NCBI GenBank assembly: GCA_030692765.1
Contig: JAUYUB010000021.1
Coordinates: 1-64,000 of the forward strand
DNA: 64,000 nucleotides
DNA from: Sulfuricurvum sp.
Lineage (GTDB): Bacteria > Campylobacterota > Campylobacteria > Campylobacterales > Sulfurimonadaceae
Reading direction: 5' to 3'
Shown here: piece after piece, positions 1 to 9,412 of the stretch
How the letters are laid out: the number at the start of each line of letters is the position of its first letter
Position numbering within the stretch: the first letter of the stretch is position 1
Program-made: the position numbers and the translations under genes
The notes under the pieces: model-generated
What the model was told of the DNA's origin: nothing
Seen by the model: only the letters and a program-made list of their open reading frames with translations
The model's database searches: none

Positions 1-588
1 ATCAACCTCAGATTCAATATGAGAGACTAATGATGGTTCATCTACGGTGAATTTAAAAAAACTCCCGTTTGTGTTAGCAATGATGGTATCAAGAACATCG
101 AATTTAACCCGCTTATCATACGGTTCACCGCTGTTGGAAAGCTTGACAGACAGTGCGTACACCGCGTCTTTGTAAAAAGGATACCGAATAAAATCAGGGG
201 TAATGGTTGCATTGGTCTCAAACGTAACACGATGCCCGTGAGAGACTAAATGCTCAATAAACTCTAAAAAAATCGGCTCATTGGCATAAATCAATGGTTC
301 TCCACCTGTGAGCACTACATCCACATGAGGAGGAAGGCGATAAGAGTTCATGATCCAAATAAGCGTTTGGAGTTCTTCGACTTCTTGCCAAAGTTTTCCA
401 AATGCTTTACGATCAACTGCATACGCCGTATCGCACCCAACAACGTCAGTTCCATCGGGCGCTATCTCATGGCATCCAAATCCAGGGCACGTGAGATTAC
501 ATCCCCCAAATCGGAAAAACAGTGACGGAACCCCTGTATATTTTCCCTCGCCTTGGATCGAGTAAAAATGTTCAACCAGTTGAAGCAT
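1..588 (-). CDS. queE: 7-carboxy-7-deazaguanine synthase QueE (radical SAM), 3' end cut by window edge
   Basis: Manual translation of the minus strand from ATG at 586-588: MLQLVEHFYSIQGEGKYTGVPSLFFRFGGCNLTCPGFGC...VGCDTAYAV...VVLTGGEPL. SIQGEG, CDT and TGGEP motifs are typical of QueE. Not in the ORF track because it runs off the window. Confidence 0.88.
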   Translation of the reverse strand, partial: MLQLVEHFYSIQGEGKYTGVPSLFFRFGGCNLTCPGFGCHEIAPDGTDVVGCDTAYAVDRKAFGKLWQEVEELQTLIWIMNSYRLPPHVDVVLTGGEPLIYANEPIFLEFIEHLVSHGHRVTFETNATITPDFIRYPFYKDAVYALSVKLSNSGEPYDKRVKFDVLDTIIANTNGSFFKFTVDEPSLVSHIESEVD

Positions 589-591
589 CAA

Positions 592-1581
592 TCACCCGCC
601 TGTTTCGTAAAACGCACGCTTGGATAGTTCTCCATCAGGATCACTCCAACGATTCTTTTCCGGCTTGATACGGATGACTTCTTTGAGCACCAATGCCGCT
701 TCTTTGATATCTCCGCGTCGTACCGCATCACGAATACTCATCGCCTCATCAAAATACAAACATGGGATCAAATTACCCTCAGCAGTGAGTCGGATACGAT
801 TGCATTTCGCGCAAAAATCATCTTTGTGTGGTTCTATGATACCAAATTCATAGCCATCTTCGAGTTTATAATAGTGTGATGGCGAATGACCATCAAAACC
901 TTCATCAACATAGCTGTAGCGACTGCCGATCATTTCCAAAAGTTCTGCACTTTGCATCCCTTTAATATCCACTTCGGCATGAACATTTTCCATGTATTCG
1001 ATAAATCGTACGGTCATCTTGCGCTCTTTGCAAAACTCTAATACGTCTAAAATTTCATTGTCGTTCATCCCCTTCATAGGAACCATATTCACTTTAACAC
1101 GGAATCCTACGCGCAGCGCTTCTTCAACACCTTCTAACACATGGCTCAAAACATCTTTCTTGGCTATCTTTTCGGCTACATCAGGGATAAGAGAATCAAT
1201 GGAAACATTAATACGGCGCAAACCCGCATCATAGAGTTTTTGTGCGGCACCTTTTAGCAAATAAGCGTTCGTTGTCATTGCCAAATCAATATCATTTTTG
1301 TAATCATGAATCATTTTAATAAAGCAATCAAGATCTTCACGCAATAAAGGCTCACCACCGGTGATGCGGATTTTTTTTACCCCTTCGTCAATAGACACTT
1401 TGATAAATTCAAATAATTCTTCAAAATTTAGTAAGTTCTCTTTTGGAACCCATGAAAAAGGTTTTTCGGGCATGCAGTACTGACATCTAAAATTACAACG
1501 TTCGGTTACCGAAACGCGTAAATAATCAACCGTTCTGCCATAACTATCTACTAACACATCATTCCTTTTTATTTCACCCAA
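592..1581 (-). CDS. moaA: GTP 3',8-cyclase MoaA
   Basis: Radical [24 protein letters not shown]-terminal [19 protein letters not shown] cluster motif, terminal GG. Confidence 0.96.
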   Translation of the reverse strand: MGEIKRNDVLVDSYGRTVDYLRVSVTERCNFRCQYCMPEKPFSWVPKENLLNFEELFEFIKVSIDEGVKKIRITGGEPLLREDLDCFIKMIHDYKNDIDLAMTTNAYLLKGAAQKLYDAGLRRINVSIDSLIPDVAEKIAKKDVLSHVLEGVEEALRVGFRVKVNMVPMKGMNDNEILDVLEFCKERKMTVRFIEYMENVHAEVDIKGMQSAELLEMIGSRYSYVDEGFDGHSPSHYYKLEDGYEFGIIEPHKDDFCAKCNRIRLTAEGNLIPCLYFDEAMSIRDAVRRGDIKEAALVLKEVIRIKPEKNRWSDPDGELSKRAFYETGG

Positions 1582-1727
1582 AGAGTATCATAACTACCTC
1601 AAAACCGCATTATAAATAAAAGATAGTTTGAAAGGGTTGAAGTATTGGATTATAGGAAGATAAGGAAGATTTGTCTTTGATTTGCGTCAAGAGCCTCTCC
1701 GGGTGAAGAGGGATAATAAAATGTTAT

Positions 1728-3176
1728 TTAACCTTTATAATGTGTTTTATACTCACCCGTATGAGGCATGGGCATATGGTTCCCATGATGTTTCATTCCA
1801 TACGTTTTAAATGCATACATTTTATAAATATTCAATCCTAAATAAAACACTATCAAACTTGATGCAGCAATAAATGCGACACCTTTAGCAAGTTTTGAAG
1901 CGTTGAAAAAATTGATACGTTTATACATAAGTATCAAAGCCCAGATTACTGCGATATGATTCATCAATGAGAACATTCTAATCCAGGTGTCTTTTCTAGT
2001 AGCCAGCGGAGCTACTTCGTTCGCATCCATTGCAAAACCTTGAATAAATCCGTTGGCGATATTACTGTAGTCTTCTAAAAAGAAAAACTCGTAGGTATGT
2101 GAAAGTCCGCCAATGATAAAAAGAGGTACAAAAGCATAAGATAATGTATAAAACACTTTTGAAAAACTCTCTTTTAATACTTTTGAAGCTACATACATTC
2201 CGCCTGCTGCTAAGCCGATAGTACTTATCATTGCAAAGATAAAAGCAGAAAAACCAATATAATCAAGACCTTCAATAGCAATTTTATCTTCTATCCACAT
2301 GCCAAACTTTGACCAAATAAACTCATCCGCAATCGCAACACGTCCAAGAGCATGGTGAAAAGTCATACTAATCGTTATCGCTGCTGTTATAAGCAAGATA
2401 GCCCACACTTCTGACTTATTTGTTTGAAACTTTTTACTAAGCGGTTGAGATGGTGGTACCAGTTTAAAACTTACTGCCTCACAAGCACTTGAACAATCCA
2501 TACACAACGTACAATCTGTCATACTTGAGCGGTTATCAAAAGTAAAAGGCTTGAGGTTATAATTACAAGCAGTTGCACATTCAAAGGTTCTACACTCTTT
2601 GCACGACTCTTCGTACGTCCCCAATGTTGTAAAAGAGATTTTGCCAAAGACCTTCATCATCGTACCAATAGGGCAGATCGATTTGCAGTAGCTCATATCT
2701 TTATAGATATAAAAAAATACTACCGATACAAGAGTGAGAATAATAAAAAAGATGGAGGAAGCCAACGGACTTTTATAGGCCTCGGGATAAATGTAATAAA
2801 CAGCCCAAAAACCAATAACCAACAAAGAAATACCGATATAAGGATTAGCAAGTGCTTTGGGCATCTTCTTTTTGAGGCCAAATTGCGTGATATATTTTCC
2901 CATAAAACCATGAGGACATATCCCGCAAAAGATTCTACCAAAGGTTGAGAGCGTTACAACAACAAACAATGACCAAAAGAGTGACCAAAACAGCGCTGTC
3001 GTGAAGATATTTTCCTCTTTTGTCGGATAGAGTATACCAAAGGCGATTCCATAAATAAACAGGGCTAATACTGCTATTTTTAGCCCCACTATAAACATCT
3101 GATTTTTAAATAAAAATCCCAATACCGGAATGTTGTAAATATCGTTTCTGTCTCTTTTTTGATGATCTACCATCAT
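1728..3176 (-). CDS. NapH/NosR/CcoG-like membrane 4Fe-4S polyferredoxin with His/Met-rich C-terminus
   Basis: Multiple TM segments; CGICPHG, CKSICPIG, CKECRTFECATAC and CTLCMDCSSAC motifs; C-terminal GMKHHGNHMPMPHTGEYKTHYKG. Confidence 0.8.
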   Translation of the reverse strand: MMVDHQKRDRNDIYNIPVLGFLFKNQMFIVGLKIAVLALFIYGIAFGILYPTKEENIFTTALFWSLFWSLFVVVTLSTFGRIFCGICPHGFMGKYITQFGLKKKMPKALANPYIGISLLVIGFWAVYYIYPEAYKSPLASSIFFIILTLVSVVFFYIYKDMSYCKSICPIGTMMKVFGKISFTTLGTYEESCKECRTFECATACNYNLKPFTFDNRSSMTDCTLCMDCSSACEAVSFKLVPPSQPLSKKFQTNKSEVWAILLITAAITISMTFHHALGRVAIADEFIWSKFGMWIEDKIAIEGLDYIGFSAFIFAMISTIGLAAGGMYVASKVLKESFSKVFYTLSYAFVPLFIIGGLSHTYEFFFLEDYSNIANGFIQGFAMDANEVAPLATRKDTWIRMFSLMNHIAVIWALILMYKRINFFNASKLAKGVAFIAASSLIVFYLGLNIYKMYAFKTYGMKHHGNHMPMPHTGEYKTHYKG

Positions 3177-3183
3177 TTATCTC

Positions 3184-5274
3184 CTAAAACTTATAATTGT
3201 ATGAAACCATGTAGCTTCTAGGTGCTGCTGCTTTATAGGATTCAACTGCGTTAACATCTTTTTGGGCTTCCATCGCATAGTATTTATCGGTTATATTTCT
3301 AACGTTTAATTGTAAACTGTGCACATCACGCTCATAACCTACCATCACGTCTGTGACAAACTGGTACCCTTCATATTTTTGCGTGTTCGCATTGTCCATA
3401 TAGTAACTGCCCCAGCTTCTGGTCGTAATTCTGGATTTAAATCCATTGTCCATATTGTAAGCAGCAAACAGTGAGTATTGGTGCTTTGGGATATACGGCA
3501 AATATTTTCCAGATCTGTTATCCCAATGTGCAGTACCTCCAAAACCAACTTTCTCTTCAAATTTCACAAACTTAAAGTCACTGTAGGCATAACTTCCGCC
3601 TAAGTCCAAATTATTTGTTACCTTATATACTGTGTTAAATTCTAAGCCTCTTTTTTTTGTTTTACCAGCATTGTCATATTCAGTGTTACCCGCAGCATCT
3701 AAAACTTGAATGATTTCATCCGTCACGTCATTTTGATAAACGGCCAAATCATAAGTAACATTTTGTGTTCTTGTCTTTAACCCGATTTCATAATTATTAC
3801 TTGTAGACATATCTAAAACTGGGTTATCTCCCAACTCACTTGTCGTAGGTGCCTGATTTGCTGTCGCGATAGTAACATACATATTTGTTGTATCAGTCAG
3901 CTTATAGACCGTTCCAAATTTTGCAGAGAAAAGCGTATAGGACTTATCAATCGAATACAGACCCTGACCTGCAATATATCTTTTAGCACCATAGCTATAC
4001 TCGCTAATCTGATTGCCGTTTATATCAAAATTCAACTTATCCACTCGAGAACTGATATCCAAAGTTAAACCATTTGTCGGTGAAAATGTTTCCATTGCAT
4101 AAACACCGTACAAGGTAGTAGTGCTGTCTTCAGTTTCTGCCAAAGTCCCTTCTTTATCTGAAAGGGTTTTTACTATTTTTCCACCGATTATAGTTAAATC
4201 TGCATATTGATACTTTCTAGCATCTTTTGTTATGTCTGTTTTAGCGGTTACACCCGCTACCAAAGAAGCTTTATTTCCAAATAGATCATGTTTATGATTT
4301 AACTCCAAATCGGTTCCATAAACGCTGTTATCCGTTGAATCATTGATCATCCCTGTTACCGGATGAAAATGGTCCCAGGTGTTCAAATAGAATCTTGGTT
4401 TATAGGTAATATTACCAACCTCTTTTTCATACTTTGTATTTAGTGCAAAGATTTTTGAGTCTCTCGCGCCATTCTGAAATTGTGCGCTTGTATTATGTTG
4501 TTCACCTGTTTTCTTAAAGAGTGCGAACTCGCTTGCCGTCATTGAGGTAGGTATTTGCATATTGGATTCTGTATATGAAAGCTCTGTTTCCAATGAAGCA
4601 TCATTATCAAAAAGGTGACCATGCTTTAAACTGACTTGTGTTGAGTCAAACTCGTTATTATCTCTCCAATCATTGTCTATCTTTCTTGTGCTAAAGGTAA
4701 CAGATGCAAAATCATTTTTATCAATAGCCCCTCTCACTTTCAGATTGAGATTTCTCTGTCCATCATCACCTATACCAATTTTTATTCTGTTTTTATCTTC
4801 TTCAAATACCGACTTTGTAATAAGCTGGATAACTCCGCCTGTCGCATTGACAGCATTGATTGAACCTGGACCTTTTTGGACTTCAAGACTAGAAACATCT
4901 TGCATGTCTATAAAGTCGAATCGTGTAAAAGAGTCCGGGTCAGTCAATGGAACACCATCTTTCATTACCATGATTTCACGAACACCGTATCTTGCCTTAA
5001 GACCGGCACCTCTAATGATAAGTCTTGGATTTGGAGAGTTTGTGGATGATTCTGCATTGACCCCAGGTATACCCTCAAGAGCTTCTTGAACATTGAGTAC
5101 ATTTTTGTCTTCGATCGTCTTTTGATCAACAACTGCGACTGATTGGGATATATCTTTTGTCGGTGTTTCAATTTTAGTGGCAGTGACGCTAAGAGTATCT
5201 AGCGCGAATGTGTTATCTCCTGCTAGTGCCTGTATTGCACTTATAGCCAATAATATAGCTGTTTTTTTATACAT
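3184..5274 (-). CDS. TonB-dependent outer-membrane receptor
   Basis: Signal peptide, plug domain (LDTLSVTATKIETPTKDISQSVAVVDQ...IPGVNAESS...RLIIRGAG...GPGSINAVNATGGVIQLITK), C-terminal beta-barrel ending in an aromatic residue (MVSYNYKF). Confidence 0.93.
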   Translation of the reverse strand: MYKKTAILLAISAIQALAGDNTFALDTLSVTATKIETPTKDISQSVAVVDQKTIEDKNVLNVQEALEGIPGVNAESSTNSPNPRLIIRGAGLKARYGVREIMVMKDGVPLTDPDSFTRFDFIDMQDVSSLEVQKGPGSINAVNATGGVIQLITKSVFEEDKNRIKIGIGDDGQRNLNLKVRGAIDKNDFASVTFSTRKIDNDWRDNNEFDSTQVSLKHGHLFDNDASLETELSYTESNMQIPTSMTASEFALFKKTGEQHNTSAQFQNGARDSKIFALNTKYEKEVGNITYKPRFYLNTWDHFHPVTGMINDSTDNSVYGTDLELNHKHDLFGNKASLVAGVTAKTDITKDARKYQYADLTIIGGKIVKTLSDKEGTLAETEDSTTTLYGVYAMETFSPTNGLTLDISSRVDKLNFDINGNQISEYSYGAKRYIAGQGLYSIDKSYTLFSAKFGTVYKLTDTTNMYVTIATANQAPTTSELGDNPVLDMSTSNNYEIGLKTRTQNVTYDLAVYQNDVTDEIIQVLDAAGNTEYDNAGKTKKRGLEFNTVYKVTNNLDLGGSYAYSDFKFVKFEEKVGFGGTAHWDNRSGKYLPYIPKHQYSLFAAYNMDNGFKSRITTRSWGSYYMDNANTQKYEGYQFVTDVMVGYERDVHSLQLNVRNITDKYYAMEAQKDVNAVESYKAAAPRSYMVSYNYKF

Positions 5275-5370
5275 AATAAGATCCCAATAATAAAGTTATC
5301 GTCATCTTAATTAAGTAGTGTTACATTTGTGTTAAGAAGAATAAAGAAAAGGCGTATAAAAGGAATGTTC

Positions 5371-5384
5371 CACCCCAAAGGGTG
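5371..5384 (-). terminator. Possible hairpin downstream of petC
   Basis: CACCC CAAA GGGTG inverted repeat just past the cytochrome c1 stop; short stem, modest T-rich tail on minus strand. Confidence 0.4.
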
Positions 5385-5402
5385 AATTAGAAGAAAGAAA
5401 TG

Positions 5403-6278
5403 TTAGTGAACTTCTGACCAGATCTTGCGTTTCCACAAATAGGCGAGGATTGCAAAGACAAAAGTATAAAGCATTACCCAAAGGCCAAGGCTCTCACGTT
5501 CTGCTTTTTTCGAATCTCCTGTCTCTTCCATATACGCGATCACCTCTTCTTGAGCTTTTTCAGTCAATCCTACGCGCGGCATAGATGTTCCTGCCAACAA
5601 CAATTGAGGATCATTGATAAAGCCGTGCAAGTAGTGCTCCTGGCGACTTTTAATATACTGAGACAAATCCGGTGGAGTTGCGCCCATGTAGGCTTTGATA
5701 GCATCTTTTGGCGTTGTCGCTTCAGACTTCGCATAGCTCATCGAGTGACAACGTCCACATGCAGCATCATACGTTGCTTTATGGGCATCTTTACCAGATA
5801 CCTTTGGAGAAACTGACTCTAAATACGCCACTACGTCCATGATCTCCTGAGCAGACATCCAGTTATACGAAGGCATCGGGAATGCTTTCGCACCTCCTAC
5901 TGGATATTTATGACTAAGATGCATAGCACTGACCGGATCAAAAATAAAGTTTGCCAAATAGTTTTTGTCGTAAATACGGCCTGCACTGCTCAAATCAGGC
6001 GGAACGACACCGTATGCTGCCGCAGCATCCGCATTGGGCATGATCTGCAAGTGACCTGCTTTTTCAATTGAGTGACATGCGATACAGTTGGCTTCTACGA
6101 GAACTTTACCGTTATCAACATTTCCTGCAAGCGAAGTATCGACATTTTTCATATCACTGAATGCGAAATCTGCCGGCTTGACTTCAGGATGCATGATGTG
6201 ATGCGCATACGGTTCAATCCCGTAATAGGTAATACCGACGAGAGCTGCAATGATTGCTAATATTTTCAACTCTTTCAT
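5403..6278 (-). CDS. petC: Ubiquinol-cytochrome c reductase diheme cytochrome c1 subunit
   Basis: Two CxxCH heme motifs (CIACH, CGRCH), C-terminal TM anchor, adjacent to petB and petA. Confidence 0.92.
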   Translation of the reverse strand: MKELKILAIIAALVGITYYGIEPYAHHIMHPEVKPADFAFSDMKNVDTSLAGNVDNGKVLVEANCIACHSIEKAGHLQIMPNADAAAAYGVVPPDLSSAGRIYDKNYLANFIFDPVSAMHLSHKYPVGGAKAFPMPSYNWMSAQEIMDVVAYLESVSPKVSGKDAHKATYDAACGRCHSMSYAKSEATTPKDAIKAYMGATPPDLSQYIKSRQEHYLHGFINDPQLLLAGTSMPRVGLTEKAQEEVIAYMEETGDSKKAERESLGLWVMLYTFVFAILAYLWKRKIWSEVH

Positions 6279-7528
6279 TATTTGCCCCCTACTTTTTTAG
6301 CTTCTGCTCTAGTAATAAACGGCAATGCAATAAACAAGATCAAAAACGTCATTGATGAAGCAAAACCGATCCATGCATTCGTACCAGTCGGAGGCAATTT
6401 ACCATAGACTGTAAGAACAATCAAATCCACCATCAAGAACCAGAACCAGTATTTGAAATACGGACGCTGATTAGCAGGTTTGACCATTGGAGAACGGTCC
6501 AACCATGGCAAGACGAAGAAGACACCTTGCGCCACCGCAAAAGCGATAAGACCTAATGATTTACCCGAAATACCAGCGATCTCAAAGAAGAATCCGCGTA
6601 ACACTTCATAACTCCACAAGAAATACCATTCAGGATAGATATGAGCCGGGGTCTTAAGCCCGTCTGCTTTATCAAAGTTAACCGGATCCATCGCAAAATC
6701 GTAATGGAAGAAAACCAAATAGAAGAAAAAGACTAAAAAGACACCCAAGACAAAAAAGTCTTTAGACAAAAATACCGGCCAAAAAGGGACAACTTTAGAG
6801 TTCTTTTTATCCCCTGCAAGATATTTTTCGGCTTCCTTGTCAAAATCAAAAAACTCGCCTGCTTCATTGTTAACGTGAGGAAAACGAAGCGCATAGAAAT
6901 GCAGCACGATAGCGCCGATAATCGCAAGAGGAACCAACAATACATGCAGCATAAAGAAACGGGTAAGGGTTGAATCAGACACATAGAAGTTACCGCGAAT
7001 CCATACGACCAAATCGCCGCCGATCAGAGGAACTCCACCGAAAATTTCGGTAATAACATACGCTGCCCAATAGCTCATCTGCCCCCACGGAAGCATGTAT
7101 CCGCTGAACCCTTCTGCAGAAAAAAGGACAAACAGCAACATCCCTGAAATCCATATCATTTCACGCCCTTTTTTGTAAGAGCCGTAATAGATACCGGTAA
7201 ACATATGAATGTAGATAATCAAAAAGACAACCGAGGCACCCACAGCATGAATGTGTCGAAACAGCCACCCGTAGCCCACTTCTTGCATGATCGTGTAGTT
7301 GACACTGTCAAACGCCATGTTAACATCCGGTTTATAATACATGAGAAGGAAAATACCAGAAATAACCAATATGCCGAACATAACGCTTAACAATACGCCC
7401 ATTGCCCACAAAAAGTTAATATTTTTAGGAATCCAGTATTCTGTCATCATCACTTTTAGGAATTTATCAATTCCTAAGCGCTGATCAAACCATTCATACA
7501 GCGAATCTGCTTGTTTGAACTCTGCCAT
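6278..7528 (-). CDS. petB: Cytochrome b subunit of cytochrome bc complex
   Basis: Cytochrome b signatures (GWLFRHIHAVGASVVFLIIYIHMF; GYMLPWGQMSYWAA; PEWYFLWSYEVLRG). Confidence 0.96.
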   Translation of the reverse strand: MAEFKQADSLYEWFDQRLGIDKFLKVMMTEYWIPKNINFLWAMGVLLSVMFGILVISGIFLLMYYKPDVNMAFDSVNYTIMQEVGYGWLFRHIHAVGASVVFLIIYIHMFTGIYYGSYKKGREMIWISGMLLFVLFSAEGFSGYMLPWGQMSYWAAYVITEIFGGVPLIGGDLVVWIRGNFYVSDSTLTRFFMLHVLLVPLAIIGAIVLHFYALRFPHVNNEAGEFFDFDKEAEKYLAGDKKNSKVVPFWPVFLSKDFFVLGVFLVFFFYLVFFHYDFAMDPVNFDKADGLKTPAHIYPEWYFLWSYEVLRGFFFEIAGISGKSLGLIAFAVAQGVFFVLPWLDRSPMVKPANQRPYFKYWFWFLMVDLIVLTVYGKLPPTGTNAWIGFASSMTFLILFIALPFITRAEAKKVGGK

Positions 7529-7529
7529 C

Positions 7530-8036
7530 TTATGCTCCTCCTGCTTTTGCCATCATAGCTTTATATTCAGGACCCTCTTCACCCAAAACAAGGGTTGTTC
7601 CATCAATTTTAAACGGAGGAAGATCAAGAGGACGCGGAGGCGGTCCAAACTTTTGTACACCAGCCAATGTAAATTCACCGCCATGACACGCACATTTGAA
7701 ATCTTTTTCTTCATTTCGATAGGCAGGAATACAGCCCAAGTGAGTACATAATCCAATCATAACTGAGTAGTAATGATCACCCACTTTAACACTACGTCCA
7801 TCTGTTGGCTTCATCTCTTCCGTGTATTTAAGAATAAATATCGGCTTACCGCGCCAAACAGCAATCTCTAATTTATTCGCTTCCAGAGCCGATACATCCA
7901 CGGTTGTAAAACCGGCTGACATAACACTTGGAAGTGGATCCCATGTTTTTTTCATCGCAATCAGTGAGGCAACTGCGCCCACGGCAGCAACGGCACCAAA
8001 AGCTTTACCGACGAACCCTCTTCTGCTTTCATCCAT
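7530..8036 (-). CDS. petA: Rieske iron-sulfur subunit of cytochrome bc complex
   Basis: Rieske motifs CTHLGC and CACHGG, N-terminal twin-Arg-like RRGF + TM. Confidence 0.95.
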   Translation of the reverse strand: MDESRRGFVGKAFGAVAAVGAVASLIAMKKTWDPLPSVMSAGFTTVDVSALEANKLEIAVWRGKPIFILKYTEEMKPTDGRSVKVGDHYYSVMIGLCTHLGCIPAYRNEEKDFKCACHGGEFTLAGVQKFGPPPRPLDLPPFKIDGTTLVLGEEGPEYKAMMAKAGGA

Positions 8037-8353
8037 AATACTGTTCTCTCTTAAGTCTAAAATTTAATAGCCTATCATAAGAAAAAAACGTTTAACTTAG
8101 CCTAAATCAAAGCTTTTATTAGCTAATTTTATAACTTTTATATCTCATTGTGACAACCCGCTATAGGAAAACAATAAGTCTCTATTTTTCAAGTTACGCC
8201 CCATTTTCCTAAAATAACAATAATGGATAACTAAATGAATATAAAATATATATAAAAATTACAATAATAGATTATTATTAAGATAAATAAAGTAAAGAAC
8301 TTATTAGGGAAGTTCTGTATAATTTCATAAAATATAATTCTGAAGGGAAAACA

Positions 8354-9370
8354 ATGATTCACGAGAACGGAAGAGTCGTAGACATCGCAATTATTGGAGC
8401 CGGCCCTGGCGGTATGGCATGTGCTATCGAAGCAAAGCTTGCTGGAATTGAAAACATTGTTGTTATTGATAAAGCTCCTCACCATAATGACATGATTCAC
8501 AAGTTTTACAAAAAAGGTAAACGTGTGGATAAAGATTGGATGGGAATCAAATTTGAATTCACAGGTAACGTTACGTTTGAAGAGTGTTCTAAAGAAGAGT
8601 ATATCCAGCAAATGGATGACAAACTTCGTAATGCCGGTGTACTTGACACATTTGAGTACAACCATGAGATCATGAGAGTTGAAAAAGGTGAAGATGGTCT
8701 TTTTTCAATTGTTTATGGACAAGAGAATGTATCTGAAAGCATCGAAACGATAAAAGCTAAAAATATTATCCTTTCAGTAGGCCGTATGGGTAAACCAAAT
8801 AAGCCAAAGTATCCATTCCCAAAAGAGATCAAAGATAGACTGAACTTCAACCTAAGTAAAGTACAAGATGGCGAGAGAGTCATGATCGTCGGTGGTGGTG
8901 ACACAGCCGGTGAGTACGCATACGGTTTGGTAGAACTAGAAGACATGCAAGACTGTGTTGTAACACTTAACTACAGACAAGCAGAGATCAAAAGAATGAA
9001 CCCGACTAATACAGAGATGTGTACTAAGTATTTGGATAACGGCAAGATCCTAAACAAGATGGGTGTCGATATCGAAAGCGTTGAGCCCTCAGCAGCTGGA
9101 AAGATCAAAGTAACCTTTACAGATGGCAGCACTGCAGAATACGATAGAGCCGTTTATGCACTTGGTGGAACGACTCCAAAAGATCTTCTTGTAAACTCTG
9201 GTGTCAAAACTGGTGAATGGGATGTACCTGTATTCAATCCAGAAACAATGGAAACAAATATTGAAGGTCTTTATACAATCGGTGATGTTGTAACCGATCA
9301 AGGAAGTATCGCACTTGCATTCAATCACGCAAGCTTCGCAGTAAAAAATATCGCTTCTAACCTAAAATAA
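8354..9370 (+). CDS. YpdA/thioredoxin-reductase-like FAD/NAD(P)-dependent oxidoreductase without CxxC
   Basis: IIGAGPGGMACAIEA FAD motif, IVGGGDTAGEYAYGL NAD(P) motif, C-terminal GLYTIGDVV; no CxxC redox pair. Confidence 0.8.
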   Translation: MIHENGRVVDIAIIGAGPGGMACAIEAKLAGIENIVVIDKAPHHNDMIHKFYKKGKRVDKDWMGIKFEFTGNVTFEECSKEEYIQQMDDKLRNAGVLDTFEYNHEIMRVEKGEDGLFSIVYGQENVSESIETIKAKNIILSVGRMGKPNKPKYPFPKEIKDRLNFNLSKVQDGERVMIVGGGDTAGEYAYGLVELEDMQDCVVTLNYRQAEIKRMNPTNTEMCTKYLDNGKILNKMGVDIESVEPSAAGKIKVTFTDGSTAEYDRAVYALGGTTPKDLLVNSGVKTGEWDVPVFNPETMETNIEGLYTIGDVVTDQGSIALAFNHASFAVKNIASNLK

Positions 9371-9383
9371 CTCTTTTCTTTAC

Positions 9384-9408
9384 GTAAAAGGAGACTCTCT
9401 CCTTTTAC
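9384..9408. terminator. Bidirectional hairpin between convergent genes
   Basis: Perfect 10-bp arms GTAAAAGGAG-ACTCT-CTCCTTTTAC between the + strand flavoprotein stop and the - strand mnmG stop. Confidence 0.75.
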
Positions 9409-9412
9409 CTTC

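Noticed and set aside
1694-1711. CCTCT...AGAGG hairpin downstream of the polyferredoxin gene
   Set aside because: Only a 5-bp stem with no U-tract; too weak to call a terminator.
8231-8665. 144-aa minus-strand ORF over the petA/flavoprotein gap
   Set aside because: Low-complexity F/I/Y-rich translation from an AT-rich region that also lies antisense to the clearly coding flavoprotein.
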